Source: an uncultured Porphyromonadaceae bacterium (GTDB lineage: Bacteria; Bacteroidota; Bacteroidia; Bacteroidales; Muribaculaceae). Taken from it: DNA of 11,845 bases. Shown here one piece after another: positions 5,831 to 11,845 of this stretch (the first letter of the stretch is position 1; every line of letters starts with the position of its first letter). The stretch covers positions 1-11,845 of the forward strand of contig USNC01000021.1 of assembly GCA_900555915.1 (NCBI GenBank), given 5' to 3'. The notes beneath the pieces were generated by a model. It was not told the DNA's origin. It worked only from the letters and a program-made list of their open reading frames with translations, and did not search any database. Both the position numbers and the translations under genes were made by a program.

Positions 5831-5839
5831 GCAAAATTA
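5831..5839 (-). promoter_or_regulatory. Putative promoter (-7 box) of the lipoprotein gene
   Basis: On the minus strand 5839-5831 reads TAATTTTGC, an exact Bacteroidota -7 element. The expected -33 position (5862-5860) reads ATT, a poor match. Transcription would start near 5825, giving a leader of about 80 nt before the ATG at 5744. This supports that start over the frame opening at 5834, which would lie upstream of the transcript. Confidence 0.5.
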
Positions 5840-5923
5840 GAATTTTTCTTTCAATGTTGAATGTTTTTAAATGTGAATAAATCTGATAGTTTGTTAAATT
5901 TTGTTGAATAGAGCGGGTTGGAG

Positions 5924-5968
5924 GGGTTATCAGGGTTATCAGGGTTATCAGGGTTATCAGAGTTATCA
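5924..5968 (+). repeat. 9-bp tandem repeat, 4 perfect plus 1 variant unit
   Basis: GGGTTATCA occurs four times head to tail (5924-5932, 5933-5941, 5942-5950, 5951-5959), followed by the variant GAGTTATCA (5960-5968). The array lies between the divergent promoters of the lipoprotein (5831) and the DUF418 gene (6036), with no coding frame through it. It could be a binding array or a slippage-prone spacer; the sequence alone does not decide. Confidence 0.95.
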
Positions 5969-5989
5969 GTTACGCGCTTTGTGCGAAGT

Positions 5990-6017
5990 GTTAAGGGTGA
6001 AGAGTTAAGGTTGAAGG
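5990..6017 (+). repeat. 14-bp imperfect direct repeat
   Basis: GTTAAGGGTGAAGA (5990-6003) is followed directly by GTTAAGGTTGAAGG (6004-6017), 12 of 14 bases identical. It lies between the 9-bp array and the DUF418 promoter. The rest of this roughly 370-bp divergent intergenic region (5745-6118) holds only the two promoters and these repeats. Confidence 0.75.
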
Positions 6018-6035
6018 TGTTTTTGGGGCCAATAG

Positions 6036-6066
6036 TTGGGAATGTCGGCGATTATTGTTAATTTTG
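6036..6066 (+). promoter_or_regulatory. Strong Bacteroidota-type promoter of the DUF418 gene
   Basis: TTG at 6036-6038 (-33) and TAATTTTG at 6059-6066 (-7) are separated by 20 bp, a full match to the TTG/TAnnTTTG pattern. The start would fall near 6072, leaving about 45 nt of leader before the ATG at 6119. Confidence 0.75.
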
Positions 6067-6118
6067 TGTTTTCAAACCAGAGTTCCCGCTCGTGGGGTCT
6101 TAATAATCAAACAGCAAT

Positions 6119-7294
6119 ATGATAGATTCCGCTTCCGTTCCCGCCCGACGGCATGCCAGGGTAGATGTGGCCGATGCCTTGAGAGGTTTTGCAGTCCTCG
6201 CCATTGTCCTGCTCCATTCGATAGAGCATTTCAATTTCTATTCGTTTCCCGACACGTCGGGGCAGAGCCAATGGCTCAACTTCACCGACCGGGCTATCTG
6301 GGACGGATTGTTTTTCGCCTTCGGCGGCAAGGCCTACGCCATATTTGCGTTGCTCTTCGGCTTCAGTTTCTTTATCCAGCATGACAACCAGCGCATGCGC
6401 GGGTCGGACTTCCGGCTGAGGTTTTGCTGGCGACTGCTGATACTTTTTGTGATCGGCAATATCGACGCCTGCTTCTTCACGGGAGAGATACTTGTGATGT
6501 ATTCGCTCATCGGTTTTGTGCTGGTGCTGACGTGCAGGATGAGCACGAAGGTGTTGGTGGCCATAGCGTCGGTATGTATGCTGCAGCCGGTTTTTCTCTA
6601 TCAGATAGTGCGTGCGGTCGCCACGCCGGGCTATGAGATGCCGATGATCGACGACGGACCGTACTGGACGGCGGCCTACGCAGCGCAGTCGTCGGGCAGT
6701 TTCGCGGAGATGGTGAAGGTGAATCTGTGGGAGGGGCAGCTTGCCTCCCTTGCCTGGGCCTGGGAGCATGGCCGCATATTCCAGACAGCCGGTCTCTTCA
6801 TATTCGGAATGCTGACAGGAAGGCAGGGATGGTTCAGGAAAGAGAATCTGGGCAAGTGGGGATATGTGCTTGCCGCAGCGTCGATATGCTTCTTCCCTTT
6901 GCGTGGACTTAGCCTGATGGCGGGCGACTATGTGGCTGACCGGAATCTGCTTGAGCCGCTGCAGGCGCTGCTGACGTCGCTGGCCAATGTATGCTTCATG
7001 CTGATGCTCGTGAGCGGGATCCTTTTCGGTTTCTACCGATCCGCCGGGGTGGAACGCGCTTTGCGCTGGCTTATACCCTACGGCAAACTGAGCATGACAA
7101 ACTATGTCGGGCAGGGCATCATAGGGTCTGCGCTTTATTATCATTGGGGCCTTTATCTGAGGCTCGGCATCACGGCGAGTCTGGGAGTTGGAATCCTGAT
7201 AGTGGCGGCGCAGTATGCGTTCTGCCGGTTCTGGACCGGGCGCCACGGCCACGGCCCGCTGGAGTATATATGGAAAAAGGCCACCTGGATATGA
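6119..7294 (+). CDS. DUF418-family integral membrane protein
   Basis: A 391-residue inner-membrane protein with about nine to ten hydrophobic segments. After a short basic N-terminus, RVDVADALRGFAVLAIVLLH (14-33) is the standard opening of the DUF418/YeiB group, which is related to acyltransferase_3-like membrane proteins. The segment with IFALLFGFSFFIQHDN (75-90) is the conserved loop before RLLILFVIGNID. The family's C-terminal block is clear: YGKLSMTNYVGQGIIGSALY (321-340) and GPLEYIWKKATW (379-390). Length is normal. The family is often proposed to be transport- or acylation-related, but no substrate is established, and nothing here identifies one. The gene is monocistronic and converges on the small beta-barrel gene with only 21 bp between stop codons. 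Confidence 0.88.
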   Translation: MIDSASVPARRHARVDVADALRGFAVLAIVLLHSIEHFNFYSFPDTSGQSQWLNFTDRAIWDGLFFAFGGKAYAIFALLFGFSFFIQHDNQRMRGSDFRLRFCWRLLILFVIGNIDACFFTGEILVMYSLIGFVLVLTCRMSTKVLVAIASVCMLQPVFLYQIVRAVATPGYEMPMIDDGPYWTAAYAAQSSGSFAEMVKVNLWEGQLASLAWAWEHGRIFQTAGLFIFGMLTGRQGWFRKENLGKWGYVLAAASICFFPLRGLSLMAGDYVADRNLLEPLQALLTSLANVCFMLMLVSGILFGFYRSAGVERALRWLIPYGKLSMTNYVGQGIIGSALYYHWGLYLRLGITASLGVGILIVAAQYAFCRFWTGRHGHGPLEYIWKKATWI

Positions 7295-7315
7295 CCGTTT
7301 GTTGAGGTCGCCCGC

Positions 7316-7933
7316 TCAGAATTTGTAGGTGCCGCCGATGAAGCCGGAGTGAGTGATGCTGTTGTTTTTAAGTCTCGGATGGCCTGAATACAGGCTGAAG
7401 TCAGTTATGCCGTAGCCGATAAAGGCGATAAACCGGTCTACCTGCAGGTTGATTCCGGTCTTGATGTCCCAGCAGCATATCCTGGCGTTGCGGCTGCCGC
7501 GGGCGCCGGGCGATATCACCAGTCCCGGCTCTGCGAAAAGGTGGAATGCGGCATCCATACTGTGCCAGTAGAGAATCCCGGGTGAGCGCAAAACTATGGC
7601 AGGATTGAACTTGAAGCGTGTCGTATAGTATGGAGTATCGTAATAGTCGTAGTCGGGGTAGTCACAGACTGAATTTCTGATCAGATCGGCCAGTCCTTCG
7701 ATTTCCTCGGCTATCCCGATGCTTGCCTTCAGTCCGACGTAAGGTATCGGGAAGTAGGCCGCTCCTATGTCGAACTGCCAGCCTTCGCTGTTCAGGCCGG
7801 TAAGAGCGTCTGCTTCCCAATGCATGGTGCGGTCTCCATCAGTAAGAGTCTGGGAAAATCCGTCTGTGCGGAACAGGGCGCAGAGCAGTAATGCTGCAGC
7901 GCGCGTCGATAATTGTCGCAGAATTCGAACCAT
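7316..7933 (-). CDS. Small secreted outer-membrane beta-barrel-like protein
   Basis: A 205-residue protein starting at the ATG at 7933. The frame is open to 8038, but the upstream part has no signal sequence and overlaps the promoter box at 7957-7965. The N-terminus MVRILRQLSTRAAALLLCAL is a signal peptide, with likely cleavage after DGFSQ-like residues near 27-28. The mature part alternates polar and aromatic residues and glycines in short strands: WQFDIGAAYFPIPYVGLKAS, FNPAIVLRSPGILYWHS, AFHLFAEPGLVISPG, FIAFIGYGITDFSLYS. It ends SGFIGGTYKF with a C-terminal Phe, as in outer-membrane barrels of about 8-10 strands. A Tyr/Asp cluster (near CDYPDYDYYDTPYY) looks like an exposed loop. No specific family is recognised. 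Confidence 0.7.
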   Translation of the reverse strand: MVRILRQLSTRAAALLLCALFRTDGFSQTLTDGDRTMHWEADALTGLNSEGWQFDIGAAYFPIPYVGLKASIGIAEEIEGLADLIRNSVCDYPDYDYYDTPYYTTRFKFNPAIVLRSPGILYWHSMDAAFHLFAEPGLVISPGARGSRNARICCWDIKTGINLQVDRFIAFIGYGITDFSLYSGHPRLKNNSITHSGFIGGTYKF

Positions 7934-7956
7934 TGTTGTTGTTTTGCTTTTATATT

Positions 7957-7965
7957 GCAAAATTA
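7957..7965 (-). promoter_or_regulatory. Putative promoter (-7 box) of the beta-barrel gene
   Basis: On the minus strand 7965-7957 reads TAATTTTGC, an exact -7 element, 23 bp before the ATG at 7933. No good -33 element is visible (CGC at the 20-bp spacing). It lies just after the terminator of the upstream operon, so this gene is an independent unit. Confidence 0.5.
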
Positions 7966-8019
7966 CTGAATTAATTCGGATTATCGCGCGTTGAAATTCA
8001 AATTTTTTATAATATATGA

Positions 8020-8054
8020 GAATCCCCGGCAGCTGCATGGCCTGCCGGGGATTC
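8020..8054 (-). terminator. Intrinsic-type terminator of the alpha-galactosidase/esterase operon
   Basis: GAATCCCCGGCAG (8020-8032) and CTGCCGGGGATTC (8042-8054) form a perfect 13-bp GC-rich stem around a 9-base loop. It is placed 29 bp past the esterase stop codon on the minus strand. The following minus-strand sequence is AT-rich (TCATATATTATAAAAAATTT) rather than a pure T-run. Position and stem strength support a terminator for the rightmost operon. Confidence 0.8.
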
Positions 8055-8083
8055 CGGTTATTTGGAAATCACATTTATATGTC

Positions 8084-9349
8084 TCACCATCGGGTGAAGA
8101 ATGCGTCTCTTCTTGGATTCCAGTCGGAATAGTCTACGGTGTGGCCGCATTCCGGATATATCACGAGTTCCTTGGGCGACGTGATCAGATTGTAGCTGCT
8201 CATGTTGGTGTGGGGAGGACATGTGGGATCCTGCAGTCCTATTCCCATCAGCACGGGGCACGTGATGGACCGGGCGTGGTTCTTGATGTCGAAATAGGAG
8301 AGATTGCCATACATCGCATCCTCGCTCAGTCCGAGCTTAGAGGCAGCGTCCTTCACGGGAGCGGCAGGCCAGTCTACGATGCGGAAATAGTCGCGGAAGT
8401 CGCTCATGAAGGGAATGTAGGGCGCGATGGCGCGCAGCCTGCCGTCGCCGAGGGCCGCCGCCACGAGGGTGAGGGCTCCGCCCTGGCTCCCGCCTTCGGC
8501 ATATAGGCGCTTGGTGTCGGCCTTAGGTAGCATCTCAAGCACGTCGAGAGCGCGCACGGCGTCAAGATAAGCGCCTTTGTAATAGTATGTGTCCGGATCG
8601 TCGAGATGATACTGTATCCAGTCGCCATACCGGTTGCGCGGCTGGCTGTAGAACTGCCCGCGCACGCTTGTCATCATCTCTATCCAGTCAGGCCTGCTGT
8701 CGGGGTCGAACTCCCAGGGCTGACCGCCGTAGCCGTTGTAGTAGACCTGTGCCGGAAACGAACCCTCCGCTTTGGGAACCAGCACTACGGCGTCGATGGT
8801 GTCGCCGCCCCATGAGCGGTAGGTGCAGCGGAACGCGTCGCGTTTCTTTCCGGAGAGTTCCGGCGCCGGAGTGAGTCTCATGTCGGCGGGAATCTCGGCG
8901 AGCTCTTTCTTCGCCTTGGTCCAGAATGCGTCGAAATCAGCTTTTGAGTCGGGCAGCGACACCACATTGGTAGGCTCGTAGCCTATCCATGCCGAGGCGA
9001 TTGTGTTGCCGTCGTCTTCGATATAGCACCGGTAGAAGCCCGGATTCCGCAGCGGCAGGTCGACGGCAAGCGAATTCTCTCCGGAGATTGCGAATGTGCG
9101 GTCGAAGATTATGTCTGAGGGCATTGTGTCGGGAGTGGCATATACGCGCAGGGTTGAGGCGGCGGGGCGTCCCGTGGTGTCGGTGAGCGATATGCTGAGC
9201 GATGGCCTCTCCGGAGCGTTCCACCATAGGTTGTGGCTCCGGTCGATTTCGGCCTTGAGGTCCTTCGCTACGAGTGGCAGCGGCAGCGCCGCCATCGTAG
9301 CGAGAACTGATATAGCATGAAAAATGTGAGCGTATCTCATGTGGGTCAT
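8084..9349 (-). CDS. Secreted acetyl esterase, CE7 type (acetylxylan esterase/cephalosporin-C deacetylase-like)
   Basis: A 421-residue secreted alpha/beta-hydrolase. The N-terminal signal peptide ends near LPLPLVAKD (about 28). Residues 30-125 form a beta-rich extra domain common in Bacteroidota relatives. From about 133 the AXE1 domain follows: PDSKADFDAFWTKAK, VYYNGYGG (oxyanion region), the family RGQ at 230-232, nucleophile S288 in AEGGSQGGALTLVAAALG, acid D374 in GLQDPTCPP and base H403 in ECGHTVD. The Asp-His spacing of 29 and the Ser-Asp spacing of 86 match CE7 enzymes. It would remove acetyl groups from xylo-oligosaccharides or other acetylated sugars in the periplasm. Its ATG overlaps the TGA of the alpha-galactosidase gene (ATGA), so translation is probably coupled. 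An in-frame ATG three codons later (9340) is an alternative start. Confidence 0.9.
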   Translation of the reverse strand: MTHMRYAHIFHAISVLATMAALPLPLVAKDLKAEIDRSHNLWWNAPERPSLSISLTDTTGRPAASTLRVYATPDTMPSDIIFDRTFAISGENSLAVDLPLRNPGFYRCYIEDDGNTIASAWIGYEPTNVVSLPDSKADFDAFWTKAKKELAEIPADMRLTPAPELSGKKRDAFRCTYRSWGGDTIDAVVLVPKAEGSFPAQVYYNGYGGQPWEFDPDSRPDWIEMMTSVRGQFYSQPRNRYGDWIQYHLDDPDTYYYKGAYLDAVRALDVLEMLPKADTKRLYAEGGSQGGALTLVAAALGDGRLRAIAPYIPFMSDFRDYFRIVDWPAAPVKDAASKLGLSEDAMYGNLSYFDIKNHARSITCPVLMGIGLQDPTCPPHTNMSSYNLITSPKELVIYPECGHTVDYSDWNPRRDAFFTRW

Positions 9350-11547
9350 TTCTTGATGAGTCTGATTACGCGGCTGCTGTGGTCGGATTTCCTGCCCCAG
9401 TCCACATCATGCTGCTCGGGAATCTCGAGACCGTTCGACATAAGGTAGCGTCCGGTGAATTCCTTGCCTTCATATTTGAGCGGGTTCTTGTCGATGCGGT
9501 TGAGTTCCTCCACCACGTAGACGGCGTCGGGGTCGAGTCCGGCCATCGGGACGCGAGGCAACTGTGGATTGACGTCATTGTTCATGCGCCACCAGAAGAA
9601 TACCGCCTCGTCTTTTGCCGGGGCCACATACATCAGCGAGGCTGCGCCGAGATGGTCGTAGGGGGAGAGCAGGCGGTAGAGGTCGCCCTGCTGCACCACC
9701 GGACGTATCTTCTTATAGTCGGCGATAGCCTTGCGGGTCTGATCTTTCTCCTCTGCGGTCATGTTTTTCGGCTGAATCTCCATGCCCAGGCGTCCGCTCA
9801 TGGCCACGTCGGTGCGGAACTTCAGCGGCGTGATGCGGTTGGTCTGATGGTTGGGCGAAGCGCTGATGTGCGAAGCCATTGCCACGGCCGGGAAGAAATG
9901 GCTCGTGCCCCACTGCATGAATACTCGCTGGTCGGCGTCGGTGTTGTCGCTCACCCAGAACTCGTCAAACCAAGGCATAAGGCCCCAGTTGGCGCGACCG
10001 CCGCCGCTGGCGCAGTTCTGGATTGTCACGTCGGGATATTTGGCGCGGATGCGGTCGAGTGTCTTGGTCAGTCCGCGGTGGTATTCGATGAAGAGGTGGC
10101 TCTGGTTGTCGGCCGAGAGATATTGCGAGCCGTGGTTCATGATGGGGGCGTTGGCGTCCCATTTGATATAGTCGATCGGATATTTGCTCATGAGCGTGTC
10201 GACTACGGTGAATACCAGATCCTGCACCTTGGGGTTGCTCATGTCGAGCACCAACTGTGTGCCGCCGCGTCCCAGCACCGGTTCGCGGTTGGTGGGCTTG
10301 ATGATGTAGTCGGGATGCTTCTCGTAGAGCTCGCTGAGCGAGTTGGTCATCTCGGGTTCGATCCAGATGCCGAACTTAATGCCGTTCTTGTCCGCCTCGG
10401 CGCAGAGACCCGCTATCCCATTGGGGAGTTTGGCGGTGTCCACGGTCCAGTCGCCGAGCGCGTAGGAGTCGTTCTTTCGCGGATATTTTGTGCCGAACCA
10501 GCCGTCGTCCATCACGAAGAGTTCACCGCCCATGTCGGCGATGTCGCGCATCATCTGGGCCATTCCCTCCTCGTTGATGTCGAAGTAGACACCTTCCCAG
10601 GAGTTGAGGAGTATTTTCCGGAGGTCGTTGCCGTGTGCGAGACGGTGGTTGCGTCCCCAGCGGTGGAAGTTGCGGCTCACGCCGCTCTTGCCTTCATCGC
10701 TGTAGGTCAGAGCCAGCGGGGGAGTGGCGAAGGACTCTCCTTTCTTCAGGTTGTAGGCGGAGTTGTCTTCGTTGATTCCGGCGAAGAAATCGTGGCGGTC
10801 GCTGTCGCCGGTGTCGATGCGCAGGCGGTAGTTGCCGGGATAGCAGAGTGCGGCTCCGATGGTGCGGCCGCTGTTTTCGCGGGGCTGTCCGTCGAGGCTG
10901 AACATCACCTCGCCGTGTGAGGTGTGGCTGTTGCGTGTGCCGTCGGTGTTCTTTATCACTTTCATGCCATGCTGCAGCGGACCTTCATCCATGCGTGCCT
11001 CGTTGGCCCAGGTGCCGTAGAAACTTGTCAGGTGCACGTTGTCGCGGCGTATCGGAAGATATCCCGAGGCGAATTCTCGCAGCTGCACGGTGCCTTTTCC
11101 TTCATTGACAGCCTCGGCCCAGGTCTCTATCACTTCCTCGCCGGGATAGGTGCGGTAGTTGATGTTTATGCCGAAGGGATAGTGCTTGTCTTTCATCTCC
11201 ACGGTGACAGTCTTCGCTCCGTCGGCGCCGGTGGATTCCCTCACTCCGGTCACAGCCATGTCGAGGGTCATGTTGCCGTCGGGGTGGGTGACGCTCATGG
11301 CGGTCTCGCGGTTGTTGGTCAGTCCGTACACCGGATATGCGTCGGCCCATAGAGAGGAAGTGCCGAGGTTTGCGAGGTCCGTGTCGGTCAGCCGGTCGCC
11401 GTAGTACATAAACTTGAGAGGTTGCCCCTCAGTGGCCTCCACCACGAGCGATGTGCCGGGAGTGGAGATATGCACGGCCTCGGCCGATGCGGCGAGAGCG
11501 GCGCCGATGGCGGCTGAAGTCAGGAAGAATTTGCTGAGTCTTATCAT
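9346..11547 (-). CDS. Secreted alpha-galactosidase, GH36
   Basis: A 733-residue exo-glycosidase that releases terminal alpha-galactose from raffinose-type oligosaccharides or galactomannans. The start at 11547 gives a signal peptide (MIRLSKFFLTSAAIGAALAA, then SAEA near 21-24). The open frame continues to 11631, but that part lies over the promoter. Order of landmarks: an N-terminal beta-supersandwich (about 25-305), NSWEGVYFDINEEGM (about 315-329), FVMDDGWFG with substrate-binding D347/D348, KFGIWIEPEM, the nucleophile D464 in YIKWDANAP, CASGGGR (about 512-518) and the acid/base D534 in WVSDNTDADQR. The 70-residue spacing between the two catalytic aspartates equals that of characterised GH36 enzymes. 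It is first in a two-gene operon with a CE7 esterase, which suggests action on acetylated, galactosylated hemicellulose fragments. Complete, with no frameshift. Confidence 0.94.
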   Translation of the reverse strand: MIRLSKFFLTSAAIGAALAASAEAVHISTPGTSLVVEATEGQPLKFMYYGDRLTDTDLANLGTSSLWADAYPVYGLTNNRETAMSVTHPDGNMTLDMAVTGVRESTGADGAKTVTVEMKDKHYPFGININYRTYPGEEVIETWAEAVNEGKGTVQLREFASGYLPIRRDNVHLTSFYGTWANEARMDEGPLQHGMKVIKNTDGTRNSHTSHGEVMFSLDGQPRENSGRTIGAALCYPGNYRLRIDTGDSDRHDFFAGINEDNSAYNLKKGESFATPPLALTYSDEGKSGVSRNFHRWGRNHRLAHGNDLRKILLNSWEGVYFDINEEGMAQMMRDIADMGGELFVMDDGWFGTKYPRKNDSYALGDWTVDTAKLPNGIAGLCAEADKNGIKFGIWIEPEMTNSLSELYEKHPDYIIKPTNREPVLGRGGTQLVLDMSNPKVQDLVFTVVDTLMSKYPIDYIKWDANAPIMNHGSQYLSADNQSHLFIEYHRGLTKTLDRIRAKYPDVTIQNCASGGGRANWGLMPWFDEFWVSDNTDADQRVFMQWGTSHFFPAVAMASHISASPNHQTNRITPLKFRTDVAMSGRLGMEIQPKNMTAEEKDQTRKAIADYKKIRPVVQQGDLYRLLSPYDHLGAASLMYVAPAKDEAVFFWWRMNNDVNPQLPRVPMAGLDPDAVYVVEELNRIDKNPLKYEGKEFTGRYLMSNGLEIPEQHDVDWGRKSDHSSRVIRLIKK

Positions 11548-11575
11548 GTTTAGGTAGTTATGATGTTTTTGTAGC

Positions 11576-11607
11576 GCAAATATAGTTTTATTTGGTGGAA
11601 TATGCAA
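11576..11607 (-). promoter_or_regulatory. Promoter of the alpha-galactosidase/esterase operon
   Basis: On the minus strand TTG (11607-11605) is followed after 20 bp by TATATTTGC (11584-11576), a full match to the Bacteroidota -33/-7 pattern. The transcript would start near 11569, giving a leader of about 22 nt before the ATG at 11547 and supporting that start codon. No operator-like repeat is obvious right at the promoter. Confidence 0.75.
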
Positions 11608-11653
11608 GAAGATACCATGATAGGTCAACAAACCGCTAAAAAAGTATTATAAT

Positions 11654-11680
11654 TCAAGTTTCGCTTTTCGCTAAACTTGA
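11654..11680. repeat. 8-bp inverted repeat (hairpin) related to the dispersed element
   Basis: TCAAGTTT (11654-11661) and AAACTTGA (11673-11680) pair perfectly around an 11-base loop CGCTTTTCGCT. The left arm plus CGC (TCAAGTTTCGC) is shared exactly with the 44-bp dispersed element at 11793-11803, so this is probably a shortened or variant member of the same family. There is no T-run on either side. Confidence 0.75.
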
Positions 11681-11688
11681 GGTTTAAC

Positions 11689-11757
11689 AGTTTATAAGTT
11701 TATGGGTCGGTTATAAGTTTATAAGTATATAAGTTTATGGGTTTATGAGTCGTTTAT
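11689..11757 (+). repeat. Period-8 AT-rich repeat zone, right copy
   Basis: AGTTTATA (11689-11696) and AGTTTATG (11697-11704) begin a run of degenerate copies (TTATAAGTTTATAAG, AAGTTTATGGGTTTATGAG) extending to about 11757. The units are the same as at 494-523 and on the same strand. No gene is visible between 11608 and the end of the window. Confidence 0.75.
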
Positions 11758-11788
11758 AAGGTAATTTTATGAAGGAGGCTTAGTTAAG

Positions 11789-11831
11789 TTACTCAAGTTT
11801 CGCATCTTGAACTTTATTTTGACAATCTTGG
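11789..11831 (-). repeat. Dispersed 44-bp repeat, right copy
   Basis: The reverse complement of this segment matches 590-633, with a 24-base identical core (11789-11812) containing TTCAAGATGCGAAACTTGAG. It lies between the upstream region of the alpha-galactosidase operon and the window edge. Like the left copy, it is close to a period-8 repeat. Confidence 0.85.
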
Positions 11832-11845
11832 ATTTGAGTCAGTTT

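Noticed and set aside
5745..5834. N-terminal extension of the lipoprotein to the ATG at 5834
   Set aside because: The extension has no signal-peptide character and would push the lipobox to residue 49. It also starts at the -7 box (5839-5831), so it would lie outside the expected transcript.
5924..5968. 9-bp array as a replication-origin iteron set or CRISPR
   Set aside because: The units are contiguous without spacers, there is no Rep, DnaA-box cluster or cas gene nearby, and the array is short.
6107..7252. Minus-strand open frame of 381 codons opposite the DUF418 gene
   Set aside because: The product is rich in His, Arg and Gln with no hydrophobic core. The plus-strand frame has clear family motifs and a promoter, so this is a shadow frame.
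7934..8038. N-terminal extension of the beta-barrel protein to 8038
   Set aside because: It would cover the -7 box at 7957-7965 and part of the terminator hairpin at 8020-8054. The signal peptide begins at the ATG at 7933.
9379..10920. Plus-strand open frame of 513 codons opposite the alpha-galactosidase gene
   Set aside because: It lies entirely antisense to a complete GH36 gene with all catalytic residues. Its Val/His/Ala-rich composition is what the complement of GC-rich codons gives, and it has no domain-like pattern.
590..11831. The whole window as a composite transposon bounded by inverted repeats
   Set aside because: The flanking elements are short and contain no transposase. No target duplication is visible, and the intervening genes look like ordinary separate operons. 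A dispersed intergenic repeat family is the simpler reading.

Overview
The window looks like a chromosomal piece from a gut Bacteroidales. It is possibly Muribaculaceae-like, but the family is an inference. Supporting signs are six promoters with the Bacteroidota -7 element TAnnTTTG(C), start codons mostly without a strong Shine-Dalgarno sequence, a lipoprotein joining a fimbrillin-like front to a FISUMP-type C-terminal domain, a DUF6597-type AraC regulator, and a periplasmic glycan-degrading gene pair. The first 49 bases are not genomic. They are the end of an Illumina P7 primer, an 8-nt index and the Nextera read-2/mosaic-end adapter, so position 50 is an artificial contig edge.

Left part (50-2573) is an AT-rich, decayed, accessory-looking zone. 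It holds the 3' end of an unknown gene (to 182), a 30-residue relic of an IS110-type transposase (minus strand, 184-282), short direct repeats, a period-8 AT repeat, a 44-bp dispersed repeat, and a YciI-like gene broken by stop codons (718-915). Two intact genes follow: an AraC-family regulator (932-1726) and a CatA-like acyltransferase (1782-2399). A short coding relic of a second, paralogous araC lies just after them (2452-2520).

Middle part (2527-7294): a promoter drives an inositol monophosphatase-family gene and, 15 bp later, an ECF sigma factor with no anti-sigma gene beside it. A large surface lipoprotein (4023-5744, minus) converges on them. Its upstream region carries a 9-bp tandem array (5924-5968) and, on the other side, a strong promoter for a DUF418 membrane protein (6119-7294, plus).

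Right part (7316-11607, minus strand): a small secreted beta-barrel-like protein converges on the DUF418 gene. Upstream of it is a perfect 13-bp-stem terminator that closes a two-gene operon. That operon consists of a secreted GH36 alpha-galactosidase followed, with a 4-bp ATGA stop/start overlap, by a secreted CE7-type acetyl esterase. The pair fits removal of alpha-galactosyl and acetyl decorations from plant hemicellulose or related oligosaccharides in the periplasm. The last ~240 bases are another AT-rich repeat zone. It carries the same dispersed 44-bp element as the left side, in inverted orientation.

I see no tRNA, rRNA, CRISPR array or clearly new multi-gene system. The most interesting items are the relics around the araC-catA pair, the dispersed palindromic repeats at both edges, the orphan ECF sigma factor behind a phosphatase gene, and the fimbrillin/FISUMP lipoprotein.
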